Of a DNA stretch of 64,000 nt, positions 26,250-34,565 are shown piece after piece; the first letter of the stretch is position 1, and each line of letters starts with the position of its first letter. This DNA comes from JACKBK01 sp963707275 (GTDB lineage Bacteria > Chloroflexota > Anaerolineae > JAAEKA01): contig CAVPPH010000004.1 of the NCBI GenBank assembly GCA_963707275.1, positions 496,001 through 560,000 on the forward strand, in the 5' to 3' direction. Under the pieces are notes generated by a model. It did not search any database, was not told the origin of the DNA, and saw only the letters and a program-made list of their open reading frames with translations. Made by a program: the position numbers and the translations under genes.

Positions 26250-26691
26250 CGGGCGGATCAGCCGGTCGTGGGCCAGCTCGTACCAGTTGACGCACGCGGC
26301 GGCGCTCGCTGCGCACCAGCCGGCGTTGCACCAATTGCTCGATCACGGCGTTATCCAGGCCGCGGGTCGCGCCCGGCTCCTGCGCGACCTGCGTGCGGAT
26401 GCCCTGCGCGGTGATGAGTTGCGCTTCGAACCAGTCGCGGATTGTGCGCTCCAGATCTACCCGCCCGGCGGCTATCGCGGCTACCTGCTCGTCGAAATAA
26501 CCCTCCAGCGCCTTGCTGACATCCCCCAGCGCCTCGACATCGTCCAGACCGATGGTCATGTCGTCGGCGCTCAGCCCGCTCCACAGCCGCTGGCAGACGA
26601 CCTGTAACTGCACCGGCTCGACCGCGTTGCCGGGCGTATCCACGGAACTGCCATCGTCCTGCTGCACACGCACCGTGCGCAGGTCATCCAC
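26095..26691 (-). CDS. STAND-WD40 protein, part 2 of 5: helical domain after the ATPase
   Basis: True coding is about 26760-26300: VEPVQLQVVCQRLWSGL, VEALGDVSKALEGYFDEQVAAIA and IRDWFEAQLITAQGIRTQVAQE, the helical and winged-helix region that follows a STAND ATPase. The frame goes wrong after VQRRLVRSERR. It links the P-loop ATPase (part 1) to the membrane helix (part 3). Confidence 0.6.
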   Translation of the reverse strand: MDDLRTVRVQQDDGSSVDTPGNAVEPVQLQVVCQRLWSGLSADDMTIGLDDVEALGDVSKALEGYFDEQVAAIAAGRVDLERTIRDWFEAQLITAQGIRTQVAQEPGATRGLDNAVIEQLVQRRLVRSERRRVRQLVRAGPRPADPPGAGQQRDLAADASGRLAAAGYPVGRSGPAARPAVERQQTGRGRTADGRAIG

Positions 26692-26768
26692 CAGGCGTCG
26701 GGCGGCCTCGTCGTCGAAGGTGACATGCTGCTGGCCGGGCGGCCCCTTGATCGAACTCCAGCGCTCCG

Positions 26769-27413
26769 TCAGGGCTGAGCAGCTCGAGCCGGAAGCGCAT
26801 GGCCAGCCGGGTCGGTACCAGTGCGCACCAGCGGGTCCAGCCGCGTCACGAATTCTTCGCGCATCGCGAACAGCACCCAGCGGCGCCGGTTGCGCAGCGC
26901 GACGCTCAACTGGTCGAAGAAGACCTGGCGGCCCACGTCATCGGTCGGATCGACCGTCACGATCTCCTCGAACTGGTCGACGATCAACACGATGCTGTGT
27001 TGCGGATTGGCTTCCTCCACCTTTGTCAGGTACGCATCCAGCGAGGTCGTTGCCAGCGTTTCCAGCGGTGTTGGTTCTGCACCTTTCGTCAGGCCCTGGT
27101 CCTCGTCGAGGCTGAGCAGCAGGCTGAGCAGGTAACGGTTGACGTCGGCGCGGCCGGCCAGCTCTTTGGGCAGCTCGGCGTTGACGCGCGCGACGTTCAG
27201 TACCAGGAAGTGTTCAGCTTCGAGGTCGGGGATCAGCGCCGCCTGGATCAGCGAGGTCTTGCCCGCACCGGAGGGTGAGTTGAGCAGCACGATGCGGTCG
27301 GCGATGAGCTGGTTGAGCAATCGTCGCTGCTCGCGGCTGCGCCCATAGAGCGTCTCGCCCTGCTGGTAGGGCCGTGCGCCGACGTAGGGGTTCGCTCGCG
27401 GATTAGTAGTCAT
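26769..27413 (-). CDS. STAND-WD40 protein, part 1 of 5: STAND P-loop ATPase
   Basis: Start ATG 27413 overlaps the CHAT-SIR2 stop (ATGA), so the two products are made together. PYVGARPYQQGETLYGR is followed by Walker A LLNSPSGAGKTSLIQAAL near residues 44-61, Walker B SIVLIVDQFEEI and sensor-like WVLFAMREEFVTRLDPL. There is no CHAT or other effector domain in this protein itself, which suggests that the CHAT-SIR2 partner is the effector and this is the sensor-switch. Reconstructed gene 27413-23776, about 1,210 residues. Confidence 0.75.
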   Translation of the reverse strand: MTTNPRANPYVGARPYQQGETLYGRSREQRRLLNQLIADRIVLLNSPSGAGKTSLIQAALIPDLEAEHFLVLNVARVNAELPKELAGRADVNRYLLSLLLSLDEDQGLTKGAEPTPLETLATTSLDAYLTKVEEANPQHSIVLIVDQFEEIVTVDPTDDVGRQVFFDQLSVALRNRRRWVLFAMREEFVTRLDPLVRTGTDPAGHALPARAAQP

Positions 27414-29032
27414 GCGCCGCCCCCGGTGTGCTCGCGCCAGCGGCTTTGCAACTCGCGCAGGAAATCGGTCGCGCTGCCCCAGAAGACGCTGATGTCGGCT
27501 GACTGCACGTATTCCTTGAGGTAGTCGCGCGCCCGGTCCGGCTCCAATGTGTTGCTCTGTTCGGGATCGACCTGCGCGGCGACGTGTTTGTAGTCGGCCC
27601 GGTTGAGCCGTTCGTTGCCGCCCTGGCTCAGCACGCTGCGGAACAGCACGCGGAAGTCCCAGCCATCCAGCCGGAAGCCGACGAAGAGCAGCCCCGAATC
27701 GACCAGCGCGCGCCGCACCCGCTCGGGGATTAGCTCGCGGTTGGCGCCCATCCCCAGCATGTAGCCAAAATAGTCGTCCTCGGTCAGCACGAAGGACCAG
27801 CGTACCGCAATCTTGCCGAAGAGGTGGTAGACCAGCGGGCGTTCAACGCTGGGTTCGTAGTCGGGATCGCGCTCGAAGATGTTGGGGGGTACTTCCATTC
27901 GGTCGTTCCACGGACAGAGCGCGACCTCCGGCTGCTTGCCGGCCGCGATCAGCGCTTCCTCGATCATCGAACTGGGGTCGGTGGTGACGTAGATCGGCAG
28001 CGGCAGGTTGGCCAGCACCCAGTGCGGCTCGTCGGAGCCAGCCTGCCAGCGCTGCTTGCCCAGGGTGGTGAACAGCTCGTCCAGTGTGGCGCGCGACTGC
28101 GGGCTGCTTTCGTCCGGCTGTACGATCTTCAACATCTGGCCGCGCAGGTAGCGGGTCAGTTCGTCGCGCGGAAACAACTCGCCCTGCTGGACGGCCAGAT
28201 ACTGCGCGACCTGGGCGAGATCGTCGCGCTGGTAAGGCGCCATGGGGAAGTGGTAGGTCTCGGCCCAGCGTTGTGCGATCTCACGTCGTGTGCCGATCAG
28301 CGTCTCCAGCAGCCCCGGACCGATGATCGGCGTGCAGCGGCCGCTTTCGATGTTGGCCAGCAAACCCGGCCACTTCTCCATGCTGACGCGCCGGTCGCCA
28401 AAGCCGGGCGCATACCAGAGCCGCCCGCTCTTGAGGCGCATGAAGAGCACCGGCGTCCACCAGTCAGCGCGGCTGCTGACCGCACCGCGCGCCACGGACA
28501 TCGCCCGGTCGATGACGCCGTCTCGTTGCAACTCGCTGAAGAAGACCGGCATGAACTGCTTGACGGTTTCCATTGAGACGTTGCCCTGCATCCCGATCAC
28601 AGCCGGAATGCCCGCAGCGGCCAGGCGCGGCCCCAGCGCAGCCAGCGCGCCTTCGTCGCGGCTGCTGGCATCCTCGCCTTCGCCGGCGCTCTGGCAGGAG
28701 GCCAGCACGATGAGCGCCGGGCGCTGCTGCAAGCTGTTGACGTCGGCGACAAACTGCTCCCCTGCCAGCGGGTCAGCCGCGCCATCCGGCGTTTCCAGGA
28801 ACAACACCGGACGTCCGCCTGCCACCTTGCCGTGCGCCACCAGGTAGAGTACGTCATAGCCGCCGCGCAGCTCCTCCAGAATCGCGTTGCGGGTCGCCTT
28901 GCCGCCGCCGGCCAGCTCGGTGACGCTGACCTGGCCCAGCGATTCGCGCGCCCGCGCCACTTCTCCGTCAACGTCCACCGCGGCCAGGCGATACTGGTCC
29001 AGATCGCTGGGGTTGGCGACGACCACCAACAC
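27410..29032 (-). CDS. CHAT-SIR2 protein, part 2 of 2: CHAT peptidase followed by SIR2-like domain
   Basis: The CHAT part has VLYLVAHGKVAGG (catalytic His), IVLASCQSAGEG (catalytic Cys) and AAGIPAVIGMQGNVSMETV. It is followed in the same frame by a SIR2-like fold: RCTPIIGPGLLETLIG (nucleotide-binding start), DDLAQVAQYLAVQQG, LPIYVTTDPSSMIEEAL, VYHLFGK, FVLTEDDYFGYM and SGLLFVGFRLDGWDFRVLF. In SIR2 effectors of bacterial defence systems this domain hydrolyses NAD+. Here the usual Asn of the TTNxD motif is Asp (TTDPS), so activity needs testing. The stop overlaps the STAND-WD40 start. Confidence 0.75.
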   Translation of the reverse strand: MLVVVANPSDLDQYRLAAVDVDGEVARARESLGQVSVTELAGGGKATRNAILEELRGGYDVLYLVAHGKVAGGRPVLFLETPDGAADPLAGEQFVADVNSLQQRPALIVLASCQSAGEGEDASSRDEGALAALGPRLAAAGIPAVIGMQGNVSMETVKQFMPVFFSELQRDGVIDRAMSVARGAVSSRADWWTPVLFMRLKSGRLWYAPGFGDRRVSMEKWPGLLANIESGRCTPIIGPGLLETLIGTRREIAQRWAETYHFPMAPYQRDDLAQVAQYLAVQQGELFPRDELTRYLRGQMLKIVQPDESSPQSRATLDELFTTLGKQRWQAGSDEPHWVLANLPLPIYVTTDPSSMIEEALIAAGKQPEVALCPWNDRMEVPPNIFERDPDYEPSVERPLVYHLFGKIAVRWSFVLTEDDYFGYMLGMGANRELIPERVRRALVDSGLLFVGFRLDGWDFRVLFRSVLSQGGNERLNRADYKHVAAQVDPEQSNTLEPDRARDYLKEYVQSADISVFWGSATDFLRELQSRWREHTGGGA

Positions 29033-29189
29033 CCGCTGGTCGCGTTTGGGGCGCAGCGTGACGGGCCGCCAGTCCTCGCTGCTGAGGTAGCGCGAGAAGA
29101 TGATGTTTTCGCCGCTGAGGAGCGGGGTCGGGCGGTCGGGGTCTTGCAGCGTTTCCCAGGCCAGGTTGTGCAGCTCCGGCGCGCTCGGG

Positions 29190-29495
29190 GCCGATGAAGA
29201 GCCGTAGGCGCAGCGGGCTGAAGGCGCTGGCGGCCACAGCCCGTGCGCTGGCGAACGCGCTGGCGATCGGCCCGGCGAAGAGGCTGTCGCTCAGCGACTT
29301 TCCGTAGACCGCTGGCTGCGATTTGAGCGCACGCAATGCCTCGAAGTCGAAGCTGATCTGGACGTCGTCGCCGGTGATGGGATTGATCTCGGCCGCGTTT
29401 TCGGCCGCGTCGGCGGGCAGGTTGAAGCGCAGCTCGACGGCGTAAGCGCCTTCATCGCGGCGGTGCAGTCCGATTTCCAGATCTGCGATTGACAT
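29190..29495 (-). CDS. CHAT-SIR2 protein, part 1 of 2: N-terminal region
   Basis: Start ATG 29495 (MSIADLEIGLHRRDEG) is preceded by AGGAG at a good distance; an earlier in-frame start at 29513 lacks this. The beta-rich segment with FDFEALRALKSQPAVYGKSL is the usual lead-in to CHAT. A frameshift near 29190 moves the coding to the frame that reads ELHNLAWETLQDP and SRYLSSEDWRPVTL. Full gene 29495-27410, about 695 residues. It is the first gene after the predicted promoter at 29577-29605. Confidence 0.65.
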
Positions 29496-29576
29496 GACCA
29501 GCTCCTGTGGCAATAGTGCGGCGGCGCGCTGGGTGAATCCGCTGAAACGACAATAATCCGTGGGGGATTGGGCGAT

Positions 29577-29605
29577 ATGGTATCACAGGGCGCGCGGACT
29601 GTCAA
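29577..29605 (-). promoter_or_regulatory. Sigma-70-type promoter for the CHAT/protease array
   Basis: On the minus strand TTGACA (29605-29600), 17 bases and TACCAT (29582-29577). The expected start site is near 29570, about 75 bases before the CHAT-SIR2 ATG. No comparably good promoter was noticed between the genes of the array, which are spaced 0-111 bp apart. Confidence 0.6.
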
Positions 29606-29627
29606 CGGGCGGAAAATGGGGGCATAG

Positions 29628-29787
29628 AACCCCGACTTCTTCGGTAAAGTCGGAGTTCGGGGAAGGGGTTTCCCGTCGCGTTAATCGTACGCAGCGCAGC
29701 CGCGATCTTCGGCGTGTTGGAGGGTGGCCATCCACGAATGGCACACGAATAGCGCACGCCTCGCACTCGAGTATTATTCGTGGATGG
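29628..29787. repeat. Two palindromes in the gap upstream of the array
   Basis: AACCCCGACTT (29628-29638) pairs with 29647-29657 with one mismatch. Further on CCATCCACGAAT (29728-29739) is the exact reverse complement of 29776-29787. Both resemble dispersed intergenic palindromes. The 430-bp gap 29496-29925 contains these, the promoter and no gene that I can support. Confidence 0.5.
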
Positions 29788-29925
29788 TCGCGCCGCAACC
29801 TAACGATGACGCCCCTATTCGGTGAGCGCAGGCTGCGTCAATCGAGCGACGTGGTGGGTCGCTTCTCACGCAGTCAGGTATCGGGAATGGCAGGAAGATT
29901 TCGAGTATTGGAACGAGAGGAGACG

Positions 29926-30087
29926 TTACTCGTGGTCCGCGGTGTCGTTCGCATCGTCGTTTACCGGTCCGTCACCGGCGCGGTTGCGGCTGCGGCGTTT
30001 GAGAGGACCCGGCTCGATGAACGCAAGCACGGCCAGAAGGATGAGGCCGCTGAAGACGATGATGGTAAGGAGTTGGTAGACCAGCAT
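29926..30087 (-). CDS. Small single-helix membrane protein (hypothetical)
   Basis: From ATG 30087 (MLVYQLLTIIVFSG) the 53-residue product has one long hydrophobic helix (LLTIIVFSGLILLAVLAFI), then a basic stretch (KRRSRNR) and an acidic tail (NDDANDTADHE). The layout, N-out or N-in helix plus charged tail, is that of a real small membrane protein. An upstream in-frame start at 30126 would add 13 residues. No family recognised. Confidence 0.45.
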   Translation of the reverse strand: MLVYQLLTIIVFSGLILLAVLAFIEPGPLKRRSRNRAGDGPVNDDANDTADHE

Positions 30088-30259
30088 AGTGGTGTGGATT
30101 ATGACATAAGCGGGAGTTGTGTGCAAAACGACGACGCACCCTCACCTTGGCACATCCCCTCTGTTGCGCAAGCAGTCCCACAGCGAGGCCCACAGCCAGA
30201 GACGTCCTTTTGAGTTTGCGATATTTTATCGAGATCGCTTACACGCCGCAGTGATTCTG

Positions 30260-30268
30260 TGATACACT
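30260..30268 (+). promoter_or_regulatory. Extended -10 box (TGATACACT) immediately before the DUF58 gene
   Basis: TGA-TACACT ends 7 bases before ATG 30276, so the transcript would begin at or next to the start codon (leaderless). No good -35 box is visible, as expected for extended -10 promoters. A similar box precedes the transglutaminase gene at 34549-34557. Confidence 0.5.
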
Positions 30269-30275
30269 GGTGGCG

Positions 30276-31613
30276 ATGACGCTGCCATCTATTTCCCGCC
30301 CGACAGGTTCGCTGGCTCCGATCCGCACGCTGCGGTTGAGGCGGCGATTGCCGGTTGTGCTGCTGGCGATCCTGCTGGTGAACCAGGTGTTCAACCCGGC
30401 GCGAAATCTGGGTCGGGGTGATGCTGGCGCTGGCAGTGATGTTGGGGATGGCCTACCTCTGGGCCAGGCAACTGCGCGACCACCTGCACGGCGCGCGGTC
30501 GCAGCGCGGCACGTGGATTCTGGCCGGCGACCTGCTCGAGCGAGACGTTTACGGTCGAGAACCACTCCTCCTTTCCCGCGCTGGCGGTGGAAGTTGTCGA
30601 TCACTCGGACCTGCCCGGCTATCACCCGGACTGGGTGGCGACGGTGGATGTGCGCGGCTCGCAGTCCTACCACCGCGAGGGACGCTGCCAGCGGCGCGGC
30701 GTGTTCACCCTGGGACCGTGGGAACTGCGCAGCGGCGACCCGCTGGGCATCTTTTCGGTGCGCGTGGAGTATCCCGAAGCAGCGCTCGATCCTGATCTAT
30801 CCGCGTGCCATGGTGCTGCCCGATTTGCAATTGCCGCGCGGCGATGCGGCCGGCGCGGCCCGCACCCATCGCCCCTCGCGCCAATACACCACCACCGTGG
30901 CCAGCGTGCGGCCCTACGTGGCCGGCGACCCGTTGCGCGCCATCCACTGGCGGCAGACGGCGCATCATGGCGAGTTCATGGTCAAGGAATTCGATCTGGA
31001 GCCGTCGGGCGATCTCTGGATCGCGCTGGATCTGGAGGCTGGCTGTCCAGCAAGGCGAGGGTGCGCGCAGCACACTGGAGTACGCCGTCACGCTGACGGC
31101 TTCGCTGGCGACTCAGATGCTGGCCGAAAACCGGCGGGTCGGGCTGGCCGCGCCGGGGCATGCTGATCGAGCCCCAGCGGCGGCAGATGCAGCTCTGGCG
31201 CATTCTGGAGGTGCTGGCGCGCGCCGATCCGGTGGCGGCTCGCCGGCTGCCCGTCTGCTGGACGATCTGCGCCCGAACGTGGGCCGCGGGCGCACCGTGG
31301 TCGTCATCACCCCGTCCACCGATGCTGTCTGGATCGGCCATTTGCTGCAACTGGCCAATCAAGGCAACGCGCCGGCGGTGCTGTTGCTGGACGCGCCCAT
31401 CGTTTGCAGAGGACGGTGTAGGGAATGACGACGGGGCGGCAGCTACCGCGTGCCATCCGCGGGCTGCTGGCGGAGCATGGCGTGCCCAGCCATGTCATCG
31501 ACAGCGGGTTCGACTTCCGTCCGGTGCATACGATCACCCGCACGCGCACGGAACTGCGCACGCTGTCAGCCACGGGACGGGTCATCCGGGTCGAGGTGAG
31601 TGAGGAAGTTTAG
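30276..31613 (+). CDS. DUF58-family membrane-anchored protein (many frameshifts)
   Basis: Reading across frames gives two N-terminal membrane segments (LRRRLPVVLLAILLVNQVF; VMLALAVMLGMAYLWA). Then come TFTVENHSSFPALAVEVVDHSDLPGY, CQRRGVFTLGPWELRSGDPLGIF (a DUF58 hallmark), LIYPRAMVLPDLQLPRGD, YVAGDPLRAIHWRQTAH (the strongest DUF58 motif, R-x-I-x-W), EYAVTLTASLATQMLAENRRVGL and a C-terminal domain ending at 31613. I count at least six shifts, so the sequence cannot be translated as given. DUF58 proteins typically lie next to a MoxR ATPase and a TgpA-like transglutaminase; the latter is at 34566. Role unknown, likely envelope-related. Confidence 0.65.
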
Positions 31614-31640
31614 GGCCTTGCGCTGGCGCTGACGTGGTGA

Positions 31641-31646
31641 TACAAT
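31641..31646 (+). promoter_or_regulatory. Promoter-like TTGCGC-N17-TACAAT upstream of the 60-bp repeats
   Basis: TACAAT with a TGA extension at 31638-31640 and TTGCGC 17 bases further upstream. It precedes the repeated segment 31771-31873 and the gene at 31921, so a 5' leader of about 270 bases containing the repeats is possible. Confidence 0.35.
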
Positions 31647-31770
31647 CGGCGAACAACCACGCGGCATTCTAATAGCTCTGGCCGATGCTCATCCCGCTCG
31701 GGTCGATCGTTATCCTGCTCTGGTCGGTCTTTGCTTGCCCTCCGGATGGGGCCGACCGGGCCAACATCGC

Positions 31771-31873
31771 AAACGTCACGGTTGGCTCGGTCGGAGACCG
31801 GCCAAAGCGGCAGCTGAGCGCCAGCACTGAAAACGTCACGGTTGGCTCGGCGGCTGCGCACAGACCGGCCAAA
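31771..31873. repeat. Two direct repeats with 60-bp period
   Basis: AAACGTCACGGTTGGCTCGG occurs at 31771-31790 and again at 31831-31850; each is followed by ACCGGCCAAAG (31797-31807 and 31863-31873). They fill the gap 31614-31920, which has no gene. They may be binding sites or a leader RNA repeat. Confidence 0.6.
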
Positions 31874-31920
31874 GTGGCAGCTAAGTCATCGACCCGTCCG
31901 TGGTAGCGCGGAGGTTCCTC

Positions 31921-32888
31921 GTGGTGCAATCTTACTCGGTTTTGCCGACCACAATTGTTGAAAGCGCCACGCAAAATCTGAACGACGTTGCGGCGGGTCT
32001 GGACGAGGGTGCGACGCGCGAGGTGGAGCGCCTGACGGCGCGGCTGGCTCCCGACCTGTGGCCGTTGGAGTGGCATTTGCCCTATCTGGCTGGGTCGCGA
32101 CTTCGGGCTTCAGGAGGCGGTCTGGCAGCAATTGGTGGTGATCAACCTGTTGGGAATGGCGCATGTGCGCCTGACTGACGATCTGGCCGACGAGACGCTG
32201 GACGCAGGCGCAGCAGGTCACCAAGACCGTGCTTGGCCGGCGCCTGCTCGAAGCGTCCACGGATCTGCTGCTGGCGCTGTTCCAGCGGGAATCGCCATTT
32301 TGGGGCCGCTATGCCATGTATCTCGACCAGTGGCGGCAGGCCGGCGAGGGCGAAGATGCGCGGCGGAAGAGTCGAACGACTGGCTGGCGGACGACTGGCT
32401 CTGGCTGGCGTGGCGGGGCGCGCCGGTCAAGATCACGGCCACCGGCGTCGTGCCTGCTGGCCGGATGCACCGACATGATCGTCCCGTTGGAGACATGCAT
32501 CGACCACACCATGGCCGCCACCGTGCTGCTGGATCACGCCGACGATTGGCCCGAGGATCTGCCGGCGGGCCGTTTCAACGCTTACGTGGCCTGGTTGAGC
32601 GCTACGCCGCAGGACGCGTCCAACGCCGATCGCAACCGGCAGCAGGTGCTGTCAGCGTTGATGCTGGGCGACGGCGTCGGGCATCAGTCTTACTTCCACC
32701 TGATTGACCAGCATCTGGTGGAAGCGCAGCGGGTTGCCGGTCAGGTCGGATCGGGCGGGCTGTGCGCATATATCGGAGTCGTTTCGTCAGAGCGCGCGAG
32801 GCGCAGGGCGCCGGCCAACTGGAGGCCGCCCGCAAGACGTTGCAGGACTGCACTGGCCAGCCTGCTGGCCGGTGTCGATGATAGCTAG
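31921..32888 (+). CDS. All-alpha protein with an Asp-rich motif, isoprenoid-synthase-like (several frameshifts)
   Basis: GTG 31921 is preceded by GGAGG. Joining frames gives YSVLPTTIVESATQNLNDVAAGLDEG, WPLEWHLPYLAG, LQEAVWQQLVVINLLGMAHVRLTDDLADE, VLGRRLLEASTDLLLALFQRESPFW, WLADDWLWLAWRGAPVKI, PLETCIDHTMAATVLLDHADDWPEDL and RFNAYVAWLSATPQDASN, ending near 32888. RLTDDLADE and DHADDWPEDL recall the two Asp-rich metal sites of class I isoprenoid synthases, but the match is loose and by eye. At least three frameshifts break it. It is followed 45 bp later by a small NHLP-leader-like gene, so the two may act together. Confidence 0.5.
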
Positions 32889-32933
32889 CCGCTCAGGCTA
32901 ATCACCCACCCCATCACCCACAGGAGGATTGTC

Positions 32934-33176
32934 ATGGATTTCCCGGAACACATCTACAGCTTTTTGGGTCACGCGCTGCTGGCTGATACGGAGTTTCGTA
33001 TCTGGGTCTGCACCGACCCTATGGCGGCCGCGGCCAGCGTCGGGATCACGCTGACCGAGGTGGAGGCCGACTACATCAAGAACAACGTGTCCCGTCGCCG
33101 CTTGCACGGGGTTGCGCGCAGCGTGGCGCACTGGAACCCCTATCGCGGCAATACCGTGTGGCGTGAACCTGTGTAG
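32934..33176 (+). CDS. Small NHLP-leader-like peptide (possible RiPP precursor)
   Basis: An 80-residue product with an excellent AGGAGG Shine-Dalgarno sequence 7 bases before ATG 32934. Residues 14-45 (ALLADTEFRIWVCTDPMAAA, then ASVGITLTEVEADYI) follow the nitrile-hydratase-like leader pattern (x-D-x-x-F-R ... D-P ... A-x-x-G-I-x-L-T-x-x-E) of small NHLP-clan/RiPP-associated proteins. The last 30 residues are basic and rich in Arg, Asn and Trp. It sits right after the isoprenoid-synthase-like gene. No dedicated maturase is visible in the window, so RiPP status is an inference. Confidence 0.6.
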   Translation: MDFPEHIYSFLGHALLADTEFRIWVCTDPMAAAASVGITLTEVEADYIKNNVSRRRLHGVARSVAHWNPYRGNTVWREPV

Positions 33177-33242
33177 GGGCGGCGCACACGAGCCTGGATT
33201 CCCGCCTGCTTGGTAATGACGGATGAGCTGCTCCTAACGGCG

Positions 33243-34317
33243 CTAGCGAACGCCGATCATCGGCAGCAAATAGGTGCGTATGATCTCGTTGACGATGAAG
33301 ACCAGAAACGGGCTCAAGGACGCCAGCACGACGCGCACGATGGACGGCATGCTGCGAAAGGGCCAGGTGGGCGACTTGTAGATGGTCGAGCGGAGCGACA
33401 GTAGCTTGTCGCTGCGGTCGGTGAGATCACTCAACAGCGGTGTATCCAGCGTCGGTGCGGTCAGCAGGTGTTTCTGACACTCGGCCAGTTCTCCGCTGAT
33501 GCGACCGGCTGTTATTTCGCGGGCACGCGCCATCTGTTTGTGAACCCCCCACAAGGGAAATGTCAGCGCGGACAGAGCTTGCCATCGAGGCCAGCAGCAG
33601 CACCGCGTATTCTGCTGGCTCGGTCGGCGTGCCCAGTGGAATGACCAGCAGCAGGATCGTTACCGCAACCGTCAGGCTGTGGCGCAGGCTCAACCGGCCA
33701 AAGCCCAGCAGATCGTCGGGGTCGAAGACGTTGACTGCCAGCGGGCTTTCGGTCAGTCCTCCCAGCCCGCGTCCGAAACGGATGGAACTGTATACCAGCG
33801 TCAGACCGGCCCAGCCGAAGATGACGTAGGATGCCACAATCACCAGCGCTTGCAAGGGGACCGACGGTAGCTCAATGCCCATCAGCGGAAGTGGCAGTCG
33901 GAAAACGAAGAACCAGGCGATCACAATGGCCAGACGACGCGCCGGCCAGGATTGCCTCGGCGCGGCGGCTGGTGTGCAGCATGTGGCGCACATGTAATCG
34001 AACGTGGCGTCGTCGATCTGCACAGCGGGCCGGACGTCGGCCAGGATCGGCAACGCGCTGGTCTTGAGCGTCTTCAACGCCAGCAGCATGTAGACGGTCA
34101 GCACGGGCAGCGCCAGCCGGAAGGCCAATACTCCCGGATCAAGCAGATCGCTCAACGGACCGGCCAGGCTACGCTCGGTCACCTGGCCGGCGAAAACGAT
34201 GACGCCCAGCGTCACCGCAACGACCCAGTAGGGCACGCGCAAACTGTCCAGACTAAGCTGGGTCCACGTCGTCCACTGCGGGCGGGTGCTGGATTGTGGC
34301 TGGACGGCTGATGTCAC
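33243..34317 (-). CDS. Multi-pass membrane protein of unknown family (one frameshift)
   Basis: GTG 34317 is a possible start; the frame stays open to 34545 but the extra part is low-complexity intergenic sequence. About six hydrophobic segments are seen (WVVAVTLGVIVFAG, FRLALPVLTVYMLLAL, LAIVIAWFFVFRLPLPLMG, ALVIVASYVIFGWAGLTLVY, LTVAVTILLLVIPLG, PAEYAVLLLASMA). A conserved-looking NVFDPDDLLGFGRLSLRHSL lies between the fourth and fifth. Near 33550 the coding shifts frame and ends with WGVHKQMARAREITAGRISGEL and a final helix (VRVVLASLSPFLVFIVNEII) at 33243. Convergent with the NHLP-like gene and divergent from the transglutaminase gene. Function unknown. Confidence 0.6.
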
Positions 34318-34548
34318 GGGAATGCCTCGCTGCCGCGGCTGGCTGGTGGCTTGCGCCGGAACCAAGGGTGTGACAAAGATTTTAGCGCGAATCCCAAAAT
34401 GCGCAAGGGGAGTGACATTGGCGGGGCTGCGAGGCCAAGCGTCTCTGGACCTCAGCGCGTACTGCGTGTTGCGTATCAGTACCGACACCCTACGCCCTGC
34501 TCCCCACACGCGCCCCCGTTTTTCCGACTCCCAACTGCGGCCCAATTG

Positions 34549-34557
34549 TGCTACACT
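34549..34557 (+). promoter_or_regulatory. Extended -10 box (TGCTACACT) before the transglutaminase gene
   Basis: TGC-TACACT ends 8 bases before ATG 34566, so the message is probably leaderless; no Shine-Dalgarno sequence is present. Same arrangement as at the DUF58 gene. Confidence 0.5.
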
Positions 34558-34565
34558 GACTACGT

